In this document: piece after piece, positions 9,170 to 16,898 of the stretch
How positions within the stretch are numbered: the stretch's first letter is position 1
Layout of the letters: each line of letters starts with the position of its first letter
NCBI RefSeq assembly: GCF_000010425.1
Contig: NC_008618.1
Location: 861,946 to 925,945 of the forward strand
Length of the DNA stretch: 64,000 bases
Direction of reading: 5' to 3'
From: Bifidobacterium adolescentis ATCC 15703
GTDB taxonomy: Bacteria; Actinomycetota; Actinomycetes; Actinomycetales; Bifidobacteriaceae
Made by a program: the position numbers and the translations under genes
The notes under the pieces: model-generated
Seen by the model: the letters and a program-made list of their open reading frames with translations, nothing else
What the model was told of the DNA's origin: nothing
The model's database searches: none

Positions 9170-11821
9170 GTGGAACAGAGCATGGGACCTGTGATGTGCG
9201 ATCCGCGGAGCCTGATAGAGGGACTCAACCCCCAACAGGAAGAAGCGGTGAAATACTACGGCCAGGCATTGCTCATCGGCGCCGGCGCAGGCTCAGGCAA
9301 GACCCGTGTGCTGACACGTCGCATCGCATGGCTGCTGGCGCATGGCTTCTGGGCAAGCAGCATCCTCGCCATCACCTTCACCAACAAGGCGGCCGCGGAA
9401 ATGCGTGAACGTCTCGTGACTTTGGTCGGGCCGGAAGCCGAACATATGTGGATCTCCACCTTCCACTCCGCCTGCGTACGCATCCTACGCCGCGACGGCA
9501 AGGAAATCGGCCTTAAATCGGGCTTCTCGATTTACGACACCGCGGACAGCGAGCGACTGGTCAAACTGATCGCAGCCGACCTGAACATCGATACGAAGCG
9601 GTATACGCCACGCATGCTGCTGGGCAAGATATCCGACTGCAAGAACGCGTTGGTTTCCTGGAAAGACCAGCTGAAAAAAGCGAACTGCGATTACACCCCG
9701 GGACAGCGTGGATACCAGGTGAGCGCCGGCGACGTCGACGAACTGGTCGCCGTCGTCTACGCCGAATACCAGCATCGTCTGGCGCTCGCCAACGCAGTCG
9801 ACTTCGACGATTTGATCATGCGCACCGTGGAATTGCTCCAAACCTGCCCGCAGGTGAGCGAATACTATCGGCACAGGTTCCGTTACATCTTCGTGGACGA
9901 GTATCAAGACACCAACCATGCCCAATATGTGCTCGTACGTGAATTGTCCGGCATCGATTCGGACGAACAGCCCGACCCGCAGGCGAGGGGAGCGGGCCGT
10001 GTGGGACCGAGCTGGATTACCGTGGTGGGTGATTCCGACCAATCCATCTACGCGTTCCGAGGTGCGGACATCCGTAACATCCAAGATTTCGAACAGGATT
10101 TCCCGAACGCCAAAACCATCATGCTCGAACAGAACTACCGTTCGACGCAGACCATCCTCGACGCGGCGAACGCGGTGATCGCGAAAAACGAAAACCGCAA
10201 GCCGAAGAAACTGTGGACGGCGCTTGGTCAAGGCGACAAAATCGTCGGCTATGCCGCCGACAACGCACAGCAGGAAGCCGGATGGATAGCGAACGAAATC
10301 GCACGAATCCACACCGAGGAAGACGTCGCTTACCGTGACATCGCCATCATGTACCGAGCCAACGCGCAGTCACGTTCGCTGGAAGAGGCCATGATCAACG
10401 CCAATCTGCCGTATCAGCTGGTCGGCGGCACCAAATTCTATGAACGTAGGGAAGTCAAGGACGCCATCGCGTATTTGCAGGCCATCGTGAATCCCGCGGA
10501 TAATGTGAACGTGCGGCGTATCCTCAATGTGCCTAAACGAGGACTCGGCGCACGCGCGGAGGGATTGGTGGCCGGCTACGCGGACGCGCATGGCCTCACG
10601 TTCTTCGAATCCATTGAACATATGGACCAGATTGAAGGCATGACAGGCCGTACCACCAAACCGTTGGGCGCATTCCGTGATCTGATGCACGAGCTGGCCG
10701 ATTTCGCCAAGGAACATGATTCGAAACCATCCGAAGTGGTGGCCGAAGTACTGGACAAAAGCGGTCTTCTGGAGGAATTGCAACGTTCCGAGGATCCGCA
10801 GGATGCTTCGCGTGTGGACAATCTTTCCCAGTTGCAGTCCGTGGCCGCCGAATTCGAGCAGAACACGCCGGATGCCACGTTGGCCGGTTTCCTGGAGACT
10901 ACGGCATTGGTCGCCGACTCGGATCAGTTGCCGGGAGAGGGCGAGGATTCCGGCAAGGTCACGATGATGACCTTGCATACGGCAAAAGGTTTGGAATATC
11001 CGTATGTGTTTCTTACGGGTATGGAACAGGGCACGTTCCCGCACCAGCGTGCCATGGAGGACACCAGCGAGCTGTCCGAGGAGCGTCGTCTGGCATACGT
11101 GGGCATCACCCGTGCGAAGCGTCGGCTGTATGTGACCCGTGCGGCGGTGCGTGCCCAATGGGGGCAGGCCAATGACATGATGCCCAGCCAGTTCCTGGAT
11201 GAGATTCCGGATGAACTCATCGATTGGAAACGTCGTGAGGCCGGTGTGGAGCGCATGCGCGCCAGCTGGGGAGATGACGACGAGTTCGGCGGGTGGGACG
11301 ATGATGACGATTTCGGATCCACTTCCTTCGGCGGATCGATGTACGGATCGTCGACATACGGTTCCTCATCGTATGGTTCTGGTTCTCGCGGATCGCATCC
11401 CACTTATGGGTCGTCTCATGGATCGCACAGCTCGTATGGTTCCGGACGGTCCTCCTACGGCTCGGGAAGCCGCCGTTTCTCTGGCGGATCGCACTCTGGC
11501 TCGTCCTCATACGGTTCGTATGGCTCATCCCGGTCGTCATACGGCTCCGGCAAGCCCTCCGGCAAATCCGGTAAGGTCACCACGCGCCGCGCCAAGCCAA
11601 AGGATCTGACGAAATCGGCTCCGGCAAGTTCGTTGGACGGCAACAACGGATTGAGCATTTCGGATTTCCAGATAGGCGACAGAATCACCCATGACCATTA
11701 CGGTTTGGGAAAGGTCATCGAAACGCAGGACAAGGGCGCGAATTCGGTGATCACCGTCGATTTCGGCACGGATGGCGTCAAACGATTGCTGCTTCGTGTG
11801 GCGCCTATTGAAAAGCTCTGA
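9170..11821 (+). CDS. pcrA: UvrD/PcrA-type ATP-dependent DNA helicase with Ser-Tyr-Gly-rich linker
   Basis: Superfamily 1A 3'-5' DNA helicase for repair and replication-conflict clearance, ~883 residues. It opens with the Q-motif LNPQQEEAV, Walker [11 protein letters not shown] (near residue 38), motif Ia [10 protein letters not shown], motif II DEYQDTN, motif [17 protein letters not shown], motif IV EQNYRST, motif [12 protein letters not shown] and motif [18 protein letters not shown]. The C-terminus ([17 protein letters not shown]) is the Tudor-like domain that in UvrD/PcrA binds RNA polymerase. Between them lies an acidic patch followed by ~85 residues of SYGSG-type low complexity. The start is uncertain: GTG 9170 has GAGGA five bases upstream; ATG 9182, 9194 or 9131 are alternatives. 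Confidence 0.93.
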   Translation: MEQSMGPVMCDPRSLIEGLNPQQEEAVKYYGQALLIGAGAGSGKTRVLTRRIAWLLAHGFWASSILAITFTNKAAAEMRERLVTLVGPEAEHMWISTFHSACVRILRRDGKEIGLKSGFSIYDTADSERLVKLIAADLNIDTKRYTPRMLLGKISDCKNALVSWKDQLKKANCDYTPGQRGYQVSAGDVDELVAVVYAEYQHRLALANAVDFDDLIMRTVELLQTCPQVSEYYRHRFRYIFVDEYQDTNHAQYVLVRELSGIDSDEQPDPQARGAGRVGPSWITVVGDSDQSIYAFRGADIRNIQDFEQDFPNAKTIMLEQNYRSTQTILDAANAVIAKNENRKPKKLWTALGQGDKIVGYAADNAQQEAGWIANEIARIHTEEDVAYRDIAIMYRANAQSRSLEEAMINANLPYQLVGGTKFYERREVKDAIAYLQAIVNPADNVNVRRILNVPKRGLGARAEGLVAGYADAHGLTFFESIEHMDQIEGMTGRTTKPLGAFRDLMHELADFAKEHDSKPSEVVAEVLDKSGLLEELQRSEDPQDASRVDNLSQLQSVAAEFEQNTPDATLAGFLETTALVADSDQLPGEGEDSGKVTMMTLHTAKGLEYPYVFLTGMEQGTFPHQRAMEDTSELSEERRLAYVGITRAKRRLYVTRAAVRAQWGQANDMMPSQFLDEIPDELIDWKRREAGVERMRASWGDDDEFGGWDDDDDFGSTSFGGSMYGSSTYGSSSYGSGSRGSHPTYGSSHGSHSSYGSGRSSYGSGSRRFSGGSHSGSSSYGSYGSSRSSYGSGKPSGKSGKVTTRRAKPKDLTKSAPASSLDGNNGLSISDFQIGDRITHDHYGLGKVIETQDKGANSVITVDFGTDGVKRLLLRVAPIEKL

Positions 11822-11842
11822 CGTCTTTTTCCAATAGGCGCC
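11800..11842 (+). terminator. Terminator hairpin spanning the pcrA stop codon
   Basis: GGCGCCTATTG (11800-11810) pairs with CAATAGGCGCC (11832-11842); the stem extends inward through AAAA/TTTT with one bulged base, about 15 bp. The left arm lies inside the last pcrA codons. It has an internal T-run rather than a trailing one, so its efficiency is inferred. Confidence 0.6.
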
Positions 11843-11957
11843 CCTCGTGGCGGCGCCGTTGTGGGCTCATAACACGGATTGAGTGAAAAAACAAGTCTTT
11901 TCTTTCGGAGCATTTGTTGCGATAATCGGCGATGTTTGCTTTTCGAGAGGAAGAACC

Positions 11958-12356
11958 ATGCCAAGAAAACTGTTCGCCGCGATATCGCAGATTGTTCTGG
12001 GCGCGCTGATTGCCATCGCCCCACAGACCTTCGCGCATGTGTGTGCCGTCAAAGACATGCCCATGGCATGCCACTACACCGCTCGGGTCGCTCTGGGACT
12101 GGGCGTCGTCATCGCATTGCTGGCAATAATCGGATTTTTCGCGCCAAGCCGGGTCAGGGCCGGATTGGATATCGCCAATGCCGTGCTGGGCGTGCTTGTC
12201 GTTCTGGTGCCGACCATGCTGGTAGGCGTATGCAGAGGCTCCATGATGCATTGCCATATGGTGACGATGCCGACGCTTATCGTATTGGGCGTGCTGCTGG
12301 CGGCGCTCGCAGCAGTCGCCGCATATCTCGATCTCAAGCCGGCAAAGCGTGGCTGA
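11958..12356 (+). CDS. DUF4418 family membrane protein
   Basis: 132-residue protein with about four hydrophobic helices. Conserved-looking Cys/His/Met clusters lie on the loops: HVCAVKDMPMACHY near residue 27 and CRGSMMHCHMVTMP near residue 95, the kind of residues that could ligate a metal. DUF4418 proteins have no established function. The start at 11958 follows GAGAGGAAG; a longer frame from 11883 has no such site. It overlaps the FtsX-type permease by eight bases and begins a three-gene operon with it and the ATPase. A metal-related role for the trio is my inference. Confidence 0.85.
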   Translation: MPRKLFAAISQIVLGALIAIAPQTFAHVCAVKDMPMACHYTARVALGLGVVIALLAIIGFFAPSRVRAGLDIANAVLGVLVVLVPTMLVGVCRGSMMHCHMVTMPTLIVLGVLLAALAAVAAYLDLKPAKRG

Positions 12357-13569
12357 CGTGCCGCATATCACCCTTGCGAAACTACCGCTGGCCAATCTGC
12401 GTCGCAAACCATTCCGCACTTCGGCGCTTGTCATTGTGGTCGTCATGCTCACTGTGGCGTTCTATGGAGGCGCGCTGCTTTCCATGAACCTGAACAACGG
12501 GTTGAACAGCATGCGGGAACGTATGGGCGCCGATCTGATGGTCACGCCGCAGAACACGAAAAACCAGGCTGAGGCGTTGCTCACGGGAAACTCTTCGAGC
12601 ACGTTCTACTTCACCAATGACATTGGAGGCCAAATCGCCAAAGCGGACGGTGTGGGCGAAAGCACGGTGCAGACGTACATCTCCTCGCTTGCGGCAGCCT
12701 GCTGCGACGAAAAGGTGCAGATCATCGGCTTCAACCCCGACACCGACTTCGTCATCACTCCTTGGGTGGCTTCGCAATTCGACGGCACACTCCGTCGCGG
12801 CCAAATCATAGCAGGCGCCAGCATCAACGTGTCGGACAACAATACGGTCAAACTGTACGGTCATGAATTCCCCGTGGCCGCGCAACTGGCCGATACCGGA
12901 ACGTCACTGGACAATTCCGTATTCGTGAACATGGACACGGTGCCGGATGTCGTTTCCTATTCCGCGCAGGTCGGACATGCCGCGATTCCTGAAGAATACG
13001 CCGGCAAAGCGGTATCCGCCGTGCTCGTCAAAGTCAAGGACGGATATTCCGCACAACAGGTCGCCTCGAATATCGCAAAAGCCACGGGGATCGAAAGTTT
13101 GGGATATGTGTATCCGGGCGGCATCACGGCTACGACGAAAACGAATCTCAAGGTGATCATCCGCTATGTGGCGGTGTTCATCACGGTGTTCTGGACTATG
13201 GGATTGGTCGTGATGTTGGCGGTGTTTTCGTCGGCTATGAACGAACGCAAGCGTGAATTCGCCGCGTACCGTATTCTCGGCGCCGATCGTGCGACCCTGG
13301 TGGGCATTATCGTCAAGGAATCGGCAACCATCGGAGCTATTGGAGGTGTGATCGGTGTGACCTGTACCTCGTTGGTCGTGTTTCCGTTCAGTGGTCTGAT
13401 CGCTAAGGAACTTCAATTGCCGTATCTGCAGATTGGCGTCGGTAAAGTGGCGGTACTGATAGTCGTCGCTCTCCTGTTCGCCGTGCTTACGGGCCTGGTC
13501 GCATCCCTCGCCACAACGGTGCGTCTTTCCGCCCCACAGGCATACCTGACGCTGAGGGAGGGGGAGTGA
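12349..13569 (+). CDS. ABC transporter permease, FtsX/MacB-like
   Basis: 406 residues with the MacB/FtsX plan: TM1 (ALVIVVVMLTVAFYGGALL, ~26-45), a large extracytoplasmic region to about residue 265, then three C-terminal membrane segments forming the FtsX domain. The external domain contains SLAAACCDEKVQIIGF, a vicinal cysteine pair that is unusual for LolC/E-type proteins. Translation probably starts at GTG 12349 inside the end of the DUF4418 gene (coupled); GTG 12358 is possible. The ATPase start overlaps its stop (TGATG). Likely an exporter or mechanotransducing complex rather than an importer; substrate unknown. Confidence 0.88.
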   Translation: MADVPHITLAKLPLANLRRKPFRTSALVIVVVMLTVAFYGGALLSMNLNNGLNSMRERMGADLMVTPQNTKNQAEALLTGNSSSTFYFTNDIGGQIAKADGVGESTVQTYISSLAAACCDEKVQIIGFNPDTDFVITPWVASQFDGTLRRGQIIAGASINVSDNNTVKLYGHEFPVAAQLADTGTSLDNSVFVNMDTVPDVVSYSAQVGHAAIPEEYAGKAVSAVLVKVKDGYSAQQVASNIAKATGIESLGYVYPGGITATTKTNLKVIIRYVAVFITVFWTMGLVVMLAVFSSAMNERKREFAAYRILGADRATLVGIIVKESATIGAIGGVIGVTCTSLVVFPFSGLIAKELQLPYLQIGVGKVAVLIVVALLFAVLTGLVASLATTVRLSAPQAYLTLREGE

Positions 13570-14384
13570 TGCCGGAACAGTCCATATTGGAGGTTCGTGG
13601 CCTTACCCGTGAATTCGTACGCCGAGGCAAACCTTTCCCCGCGGTGGATGATGTGAATCTCACGCTCGATCCAGGCGAATTCATGGCGATCGTCGGCCGA
13701 TCCGGAAACGGCAAAAGCACTTTGCTCAATCTCGTCACGGGATTGCTGAAACCTACATCCGGTTCGATTCTGCTGGCCGGTAACGAGGTGACCACGTTAA
13801 ACGACAAACAGATGTCGATTTTGCGCAACCGCACCATCGGCTTCGTCACGCAGATCCAGACACTATTGCCGAACCTCACCGCAATCGACAATGTGGTCCT
13901 TCCCGCAGTGCTGCATCGCAACCCGTCTCGGTATGAAACCGAAATCGATGAACGGACGAATGACGCACAATCACAGGAACAGACGGCGTCTTCCGTCGTG
14001 GTCGATGGCCTTCCCGACGTCATCCAACCAGCTTCGACGCAGATGGCTTCTTCATCTCAGCCCGACCATTTGACGCAACGCGCGCAACATCTGTTGGATC
14101 AACTGCTTGTAGGCGAGCTTGCGACATGCTATCCGAAGGAGCTCTCTGGCGGCGAGATGCGCCGCGTCTCCATCGCCCGAGCGTTGATGAACAAGCCGAA
14201 ACTGCTGATCGCCGATGAACCGACAGGAGATCTGGATGCCGAAAGCGCCGCAATCGTCATGCGGCTGCTGCGGCAAGTAGCGGATGACGGTACCTCGGTG
14301 CTTATGGTTACCCATGATCCGGACACGCTTGCTTATGTGGACCATACCTATCGTATGGATAGGGGAGTGCTTACTCGGGCCTGA
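13569..14384 (+). CDS. ABC transporter ATP-binding protein, LolD/MacB-like, with internal insertion
   Basis: 271-residue ATPase energising the adjacent FtsX-type permease. Walker A GRSGNGKST (residues 43-51), Q-loop VTQIQTLLPNLT (~93-104), signature LSGGEMRR (~192-199), Walker B LLIADEPTGDLD and the switch His in VTHDP are all present. Between the Q-loop region and the signature a ~48-residue hydrophilic segment (about 120-168, rich in Ser, Gln, Asp, Thr) is inserted that normal LolD/MacB ATPases of ~225 residues lack. The ATG at 13569 overlaps the permease stop by one base, with GAGGGGGAG upstream. The last gene of the trio. Confidence 0.93.
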   Translation: MPEQSILEVRGLTREFVRRGKPFPAVDDVNLTLDPGEFMAIVGRSGNGKSTLLNLVTGLLKPTSGSILLAGNEVTTLNDKQMSILRNRTIGFVTQIQTLLPNLTAIDNVVLPAVLHRNPSRYETEIDERTNDAQSQEQTASSVVVDGLPDVIQPASTQMASSSQPDHLTQRAQHLLDQLLVGELATCYPKELSGGEMRRVSIARALMNKPKLLIADEPTGDLDAESAAIVMRLLRQVADDGTSVLMVTHDPDTLAYVDHTYRMDRGVLTRA

Positions 14385-14441
14385 CGTTTTTAAGACATGC
14401 CGATGTAGGTGAATCGGAGCATCTCGTCCGTCCCCCATGTG

Positions 14442-14653
14442 TATGATTAGCGATTGGTGTGCGCCCGGAAGGACGTATGCCGTCTGGAGTCTTAGCCCAT
14501 CAGTGGGTCGGCGGCCATCCGTGGTGTTCTGCATTGCGGGTCAAGCCGTTCGCGCATTGCGCGAAGAAGCACTGGAGAGGCTGGCTCAGCGTATGCCGGA
14601 CTTCGGCATACGTTCCGTTCAGACAACGACAGAACAAACAAAGGATTAAACCA
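14442..14653 (+). promoter_or_regulatory. Structured 5' leader of rpsD, candidate S4 autoregulatory region
   Basis: A -10-like TATGAT at 14442-14447 precedes ~200 bases of untranslated leader. Two clear hairpins are visible: TTCGCGC/GCGCGAA with a three-base loop (14549-14565), and CGTATGCCG/CGGCATACG with a five-base loop (14592-14614), 39 bases before the rpsD ATG. Ribosomal protein S4 is known to repress its own messenger through leader structures in several bacteria; that this leader does so is inference. Confidence 0.5.
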
Positions 14654-15280
14654 ATGACGAACGTTCAGCGTTCCCGCCGTCAGGTGCGTCTTTCCCGCGC
14701 CCTCGGCATCGCTCTGACCCCTAAGGCTCAGCGCATCTTCGAAAAGCGTCCGTATGCTCCTGGCGAGCACGGCCGCACCCGTCGCCGCACTGAATCCGAT
14801 TACGCAGTGCGTCTGCGCGAGAAGCAGCGTCTTCGCGCCCAGTACGGCATCTCCGAGAAGCAGCTCCGCGCCGCTTACGAGAAGGGCACCCACACCGCCG
14901 GCCAGACCGGCAACGCCATGCTGACCGATCTTGAGACCCGTCTCGACGCTCTGGTCCTGCGTGCAGGCTTCGCCCGCACCACCGCCCAGGCTCGCCAGTT
15001 CGTGGTCCATCGCCACATCCTCGTCGATGGCAACATCGTCGATCGTCCGTCCTACCGCGTCAAGCCGGGCCAGACCATCCAGGTCAAGGCCAAGAGCCAG
15101 ACCATGGTTCCGTTCCAGGCCGCTGCCGAAGGTGTGCACCGCGATGTGCTGCCGGCGGTTCCGGGCTACCTGGACGTCAACCTGCCTTCCCTGAAGGCCA
15201 CCCTGACCCGCAAGCCTGAAGCCGAGGAGATCCCGGTGCAGGTCAACATCCAGTACGTGGTCGAATTCTACGCCCGCTGA
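14654..15280 (+). CDS. rpsD: 30S ribosomal protein S4
   Basis: Primary 16S rRNA-binding protein that nucleates 30S assembly. 208 residues with the S4 N-terminal domain (KAQRIFEKRPYAPGEHGRTRR) and the S4 RNA-binding domain (LETRLDALVLRAGFARTTAQARQFVVHRHI). The ATG at 14654 has AAAGGA upstream at 14639-14644; the frame open from 14459 is just the leader. Highly biased codon use. Transcribed alone: structured leader upstream, strong terminator downstream, which is typical of actinobacteria where rpsD is outside the alpha operon. Confidence 0.98.
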   Translation: MTNVQRSRRQVRLSRALGIALTPKAQRIFEKRPYAPGEHGRTRRRTESDYAVRLREKQRLRAQYGISEKQLRAAYEKGTHTAGQTGNAMLTDLETRLDALVLRAGFARTTAQARQFVVHRHILVDGNIVDRPSYRVKPGQTIQVKAKSQTMVPFQAAAEGVHRDVLPAVPGYLDVNLPSLKATLTRKPEAEEIPVQVNIQYVVEFYAR

Positions 15281-15327
15281 TCTGGATTACCATACTGTAA
15301 GAACATACAGTTTAAGGACATACAGCG

Positions 15328-15369
15328 AAAGCCTCGCAGCCGTTACGGTTGCGAGGCTTCTCGTTTTTT
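15328..15369 (+). terminator. Rho-independent terminator of rpsD
   Basis: A 12-bp stem with one G-U pair (GCCTCGCAGCCG pairing with CGGTTGCGAGGC) and a TTAC-type loop is followed by TTCTCGTTTTTT, 47 bases after the rpsD stop. Confidence 0.92.
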
Positions 15370-15414
15370 ATGGCGTTTCCGGCGGCATGTCGTTTGGCTG
15401 ATTCCACAGGTACC

Positions 15415-16098
15415 ATGGAAACCATGTTGCTTCATCTTCATCTGGTCCGTCACGGACAGACGTTTTTCAACCGATATAACAGACTCCAGGGATGGTCGAA
15501 TTCCCCGTTGACCGATGCGGGACTTGCCGATGCGGACAAGGCCGCTGCCAAACTCCGGGACATTGAGTTCGCCGCGGCATACTGCTCCGACACCACACGC
15601 GCCCAGGTGACGGCACAACGGATCCTCGATGCGAACGAAGCCGCAGGACACGTTCGTCCGTCACTGGTCAGCGACATGCATTTCCGTGAGCAGTTCTACG
15701 GTTATTTCGAGGGACAGGACATGTCCGTCGCATGGACCGCTGCCGGTGGTCCCCATGGTGCGAAGAACTACAACGACATCGTCCGCAAATACGGGCTTGC
15801 CGCCACCCGCGACTTTCTCAAAGAAGCCGATCCGTTCCATGACGCCGAATCCGATAACGAGTATTGGCATCGTGTGGAGGACGGCTTCGCTTTGATTGCG
15901 GACAACCCTCGGCTTAAGAACGGCGACCACGTGCTGCAGATCTCCCACGGCAATACATTGTTGAGCCTTATGCACCGATTCGCCCCGGAAGGATACGATT
16001 TGAGCGAACGTCCGGCCAACGGTTCGGTGACCTGCCTTGATTTTGACACGAACGAACCCATGGACCGCGCGGTGAGTGTGGTCTCGTACAACCAGTGA
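15415..16098 (+). CDS. Histidine phosphatase family protein (phosphoglycerate mutase-like)
   Basis: ~227 residues of the histidine phosphatase superfamily. The catalytic RHG motif (LVRHGQTFFN) stands near residue 14, the phosphate-pocket Arg in SDTTRAQVTA near 60, and the second catalytic His in QISHGNTLL near 178. Members dephosphorylate sugar phosphates, nucleotides or cofactors; specificity cannot be told here. I prefer ATG 15415 (AGG five bases upstream); ATG 15424 (MLLHLHLVRHG) is equally plausible. A start at 15349 would lie in the rpsD terminator and is rejected. Confidence 0.88.
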   Translation: METMLLHLHLVRHGQTFFNRYNRLQGWSNSPLTDAGLADADKAAAKLRDIEFAAAYCSDTTRAQVTAQRILDANEAAGHVRPSLVSDMHFREQFYGYFEGQDMSVAWTAAGGPHGAKNYNDIVRKYGLAATRDFLKEADPFHDAESDNEYWHRVEDGFALIADNPRLKNGDHVLQISHGNTLLSLMHRFAPEGYDLSERPANGSVTCLDFDTNEPMDRAVSVVSYNQ

Positions 16099-16106
16099 AC
16101 GTATTT

Positions 16107-16125
16107 GCCACAGTCGTGGCTTTTT
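16107..16125 (+). terminator. Short hairpin with T-run after the histidine phosphatase
   Basis: GCCAC-AGTC-GTGGC followed by TTTTT, nine bases after the stop codon. The stem is only five base pairs, so it is a weak terminator candidate. Confidence 0.45.
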
Positions 16126-16184
16126 ACTAGTCTTATGCGGGTATTGTGTTCGCGGGCAACCGTGGAGCTGAAAAGAGGTACAAG

Positions 16185-16574
16185 ATGGGTGTTGGAGAGA
16201 TCGCCGGTCTGATTGCGGCAATTGCATTCGCGGTGCTTGCCGGTTTCATGATCTACCCGCTGATCCGTCTCGGCAAATTGTTCGACCAGATCGCGCAGAC
16301 CGTCAAAGACACCGGAGACCATGCGATTCCGGCGCTTGACGAGGGCGTGACCACGGTGCAGCAGGTGAACAAGTCCCTGGAGGATGTCAACAAGATCTCC
16401 GCCGCGGCGTCCACCACGGCCAATAATGTCGGCGCGCTGACTGATCTATATGGATCGTTCTTGGGCAAGCCCGTCATCAAGGTTGCGTCCGCCACCTATG
16501 CGTTGAAGTCCACTGTGCAGTCTTTCTTGGCTAAGAGAGACGTCAATCACGCGGCAGGCAATAAGGGGGAGTGA
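16185..16574 (+). CDS. DUF948 domain-containing protein
   Basis: 129 residues: an N-terminal membrane segment (AGLIAAIAFAVLAGFMIYPLI, ~6-26) followed by an alpha-helical, coiled-coil-like region with heptad spacing (TVQQVNKSLEDVNKISAAAS) and a short C-terminal part. The family is widespread in Gram-positives and has no defined function. The start at 16185 follows AAAAGAGG; ATG 16146 lacks a ribosome site. Its stop overlaps the next small gene by one base, and both precede alaS, the conserved order in actinobacteria. Confidence 0.88.
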   Translation: MGVGEIAGLIAAIAFAVLAGFMIYPLIRLGKLFDQIAQTVKDTGDHAIPALDEGVTTVQQVNKSLEDVNKISAAASTTANNVGALTDLYGSFLGKPVIKVASATYALKSTVQSFLAKRDVNHAAGNKGE

Positions 16575-16810
16575 TGTTCAAGCGTCTTTTCTGGGTCTCC
16601 ATCGGCGTGGGCATCGGTGTCGTCGCTGTCACAAAAGCGCAGGCATACGTTAAAGCCAACACACCGGACACCGCCCGCCAATTCCTGCTTGGTCCCGACC
16701 AGGACCATGTGACCATGCGCACGCTTGAAGGTCTGGTCAATGAGTTCAATGCCACGCGTCGAGCCCGCGAGGCTGAACTTAACAGCAAATATGCGGCGCG
16801 GAACGAGTAG
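16574..16810 (+). CDS. Small membrane-anchored protein (DUF6167-like)
   Basis: 78 residues with one N-terminal membrane segment ([17 protein letters not shown]) and a short charged helix ending in KYAARNE. It resembles the small protein found between the DUF948 gene and alaS in streptomycetes and other actinobacteria. Start ATG 16574 overlaps the preceding stop (TGATG) with GGGGGAG upstream, so translation is coupled. Function unknown. Confidence 0.75.
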
Positions 16811-16898
16811 TCGTTTTCCGCCCGACAGATACGCTCAAGCAACCAATCACACGTTTGGAAGGCATCAGGCCTCCAACAACAAAGGAGCTCAAATCCAC

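Noticed and set aside
11330-11570. CRISPR-like or minisatellite array
   Set aside because: The repeats are in-frame YGS codons of pcrA with irregular spacing and no unique spacers.
14385-14653. A small gene in the rpsD leader
   Set aside because: Open frames here overlap hairpins and have no ribosome site or family resemblance.
16811-16898. T-box or attenuator before alaS
   Set aside because: Only an eight-pair bulged hairpin is visible; there is no T-box sequence or terminator/antiterminator pair.
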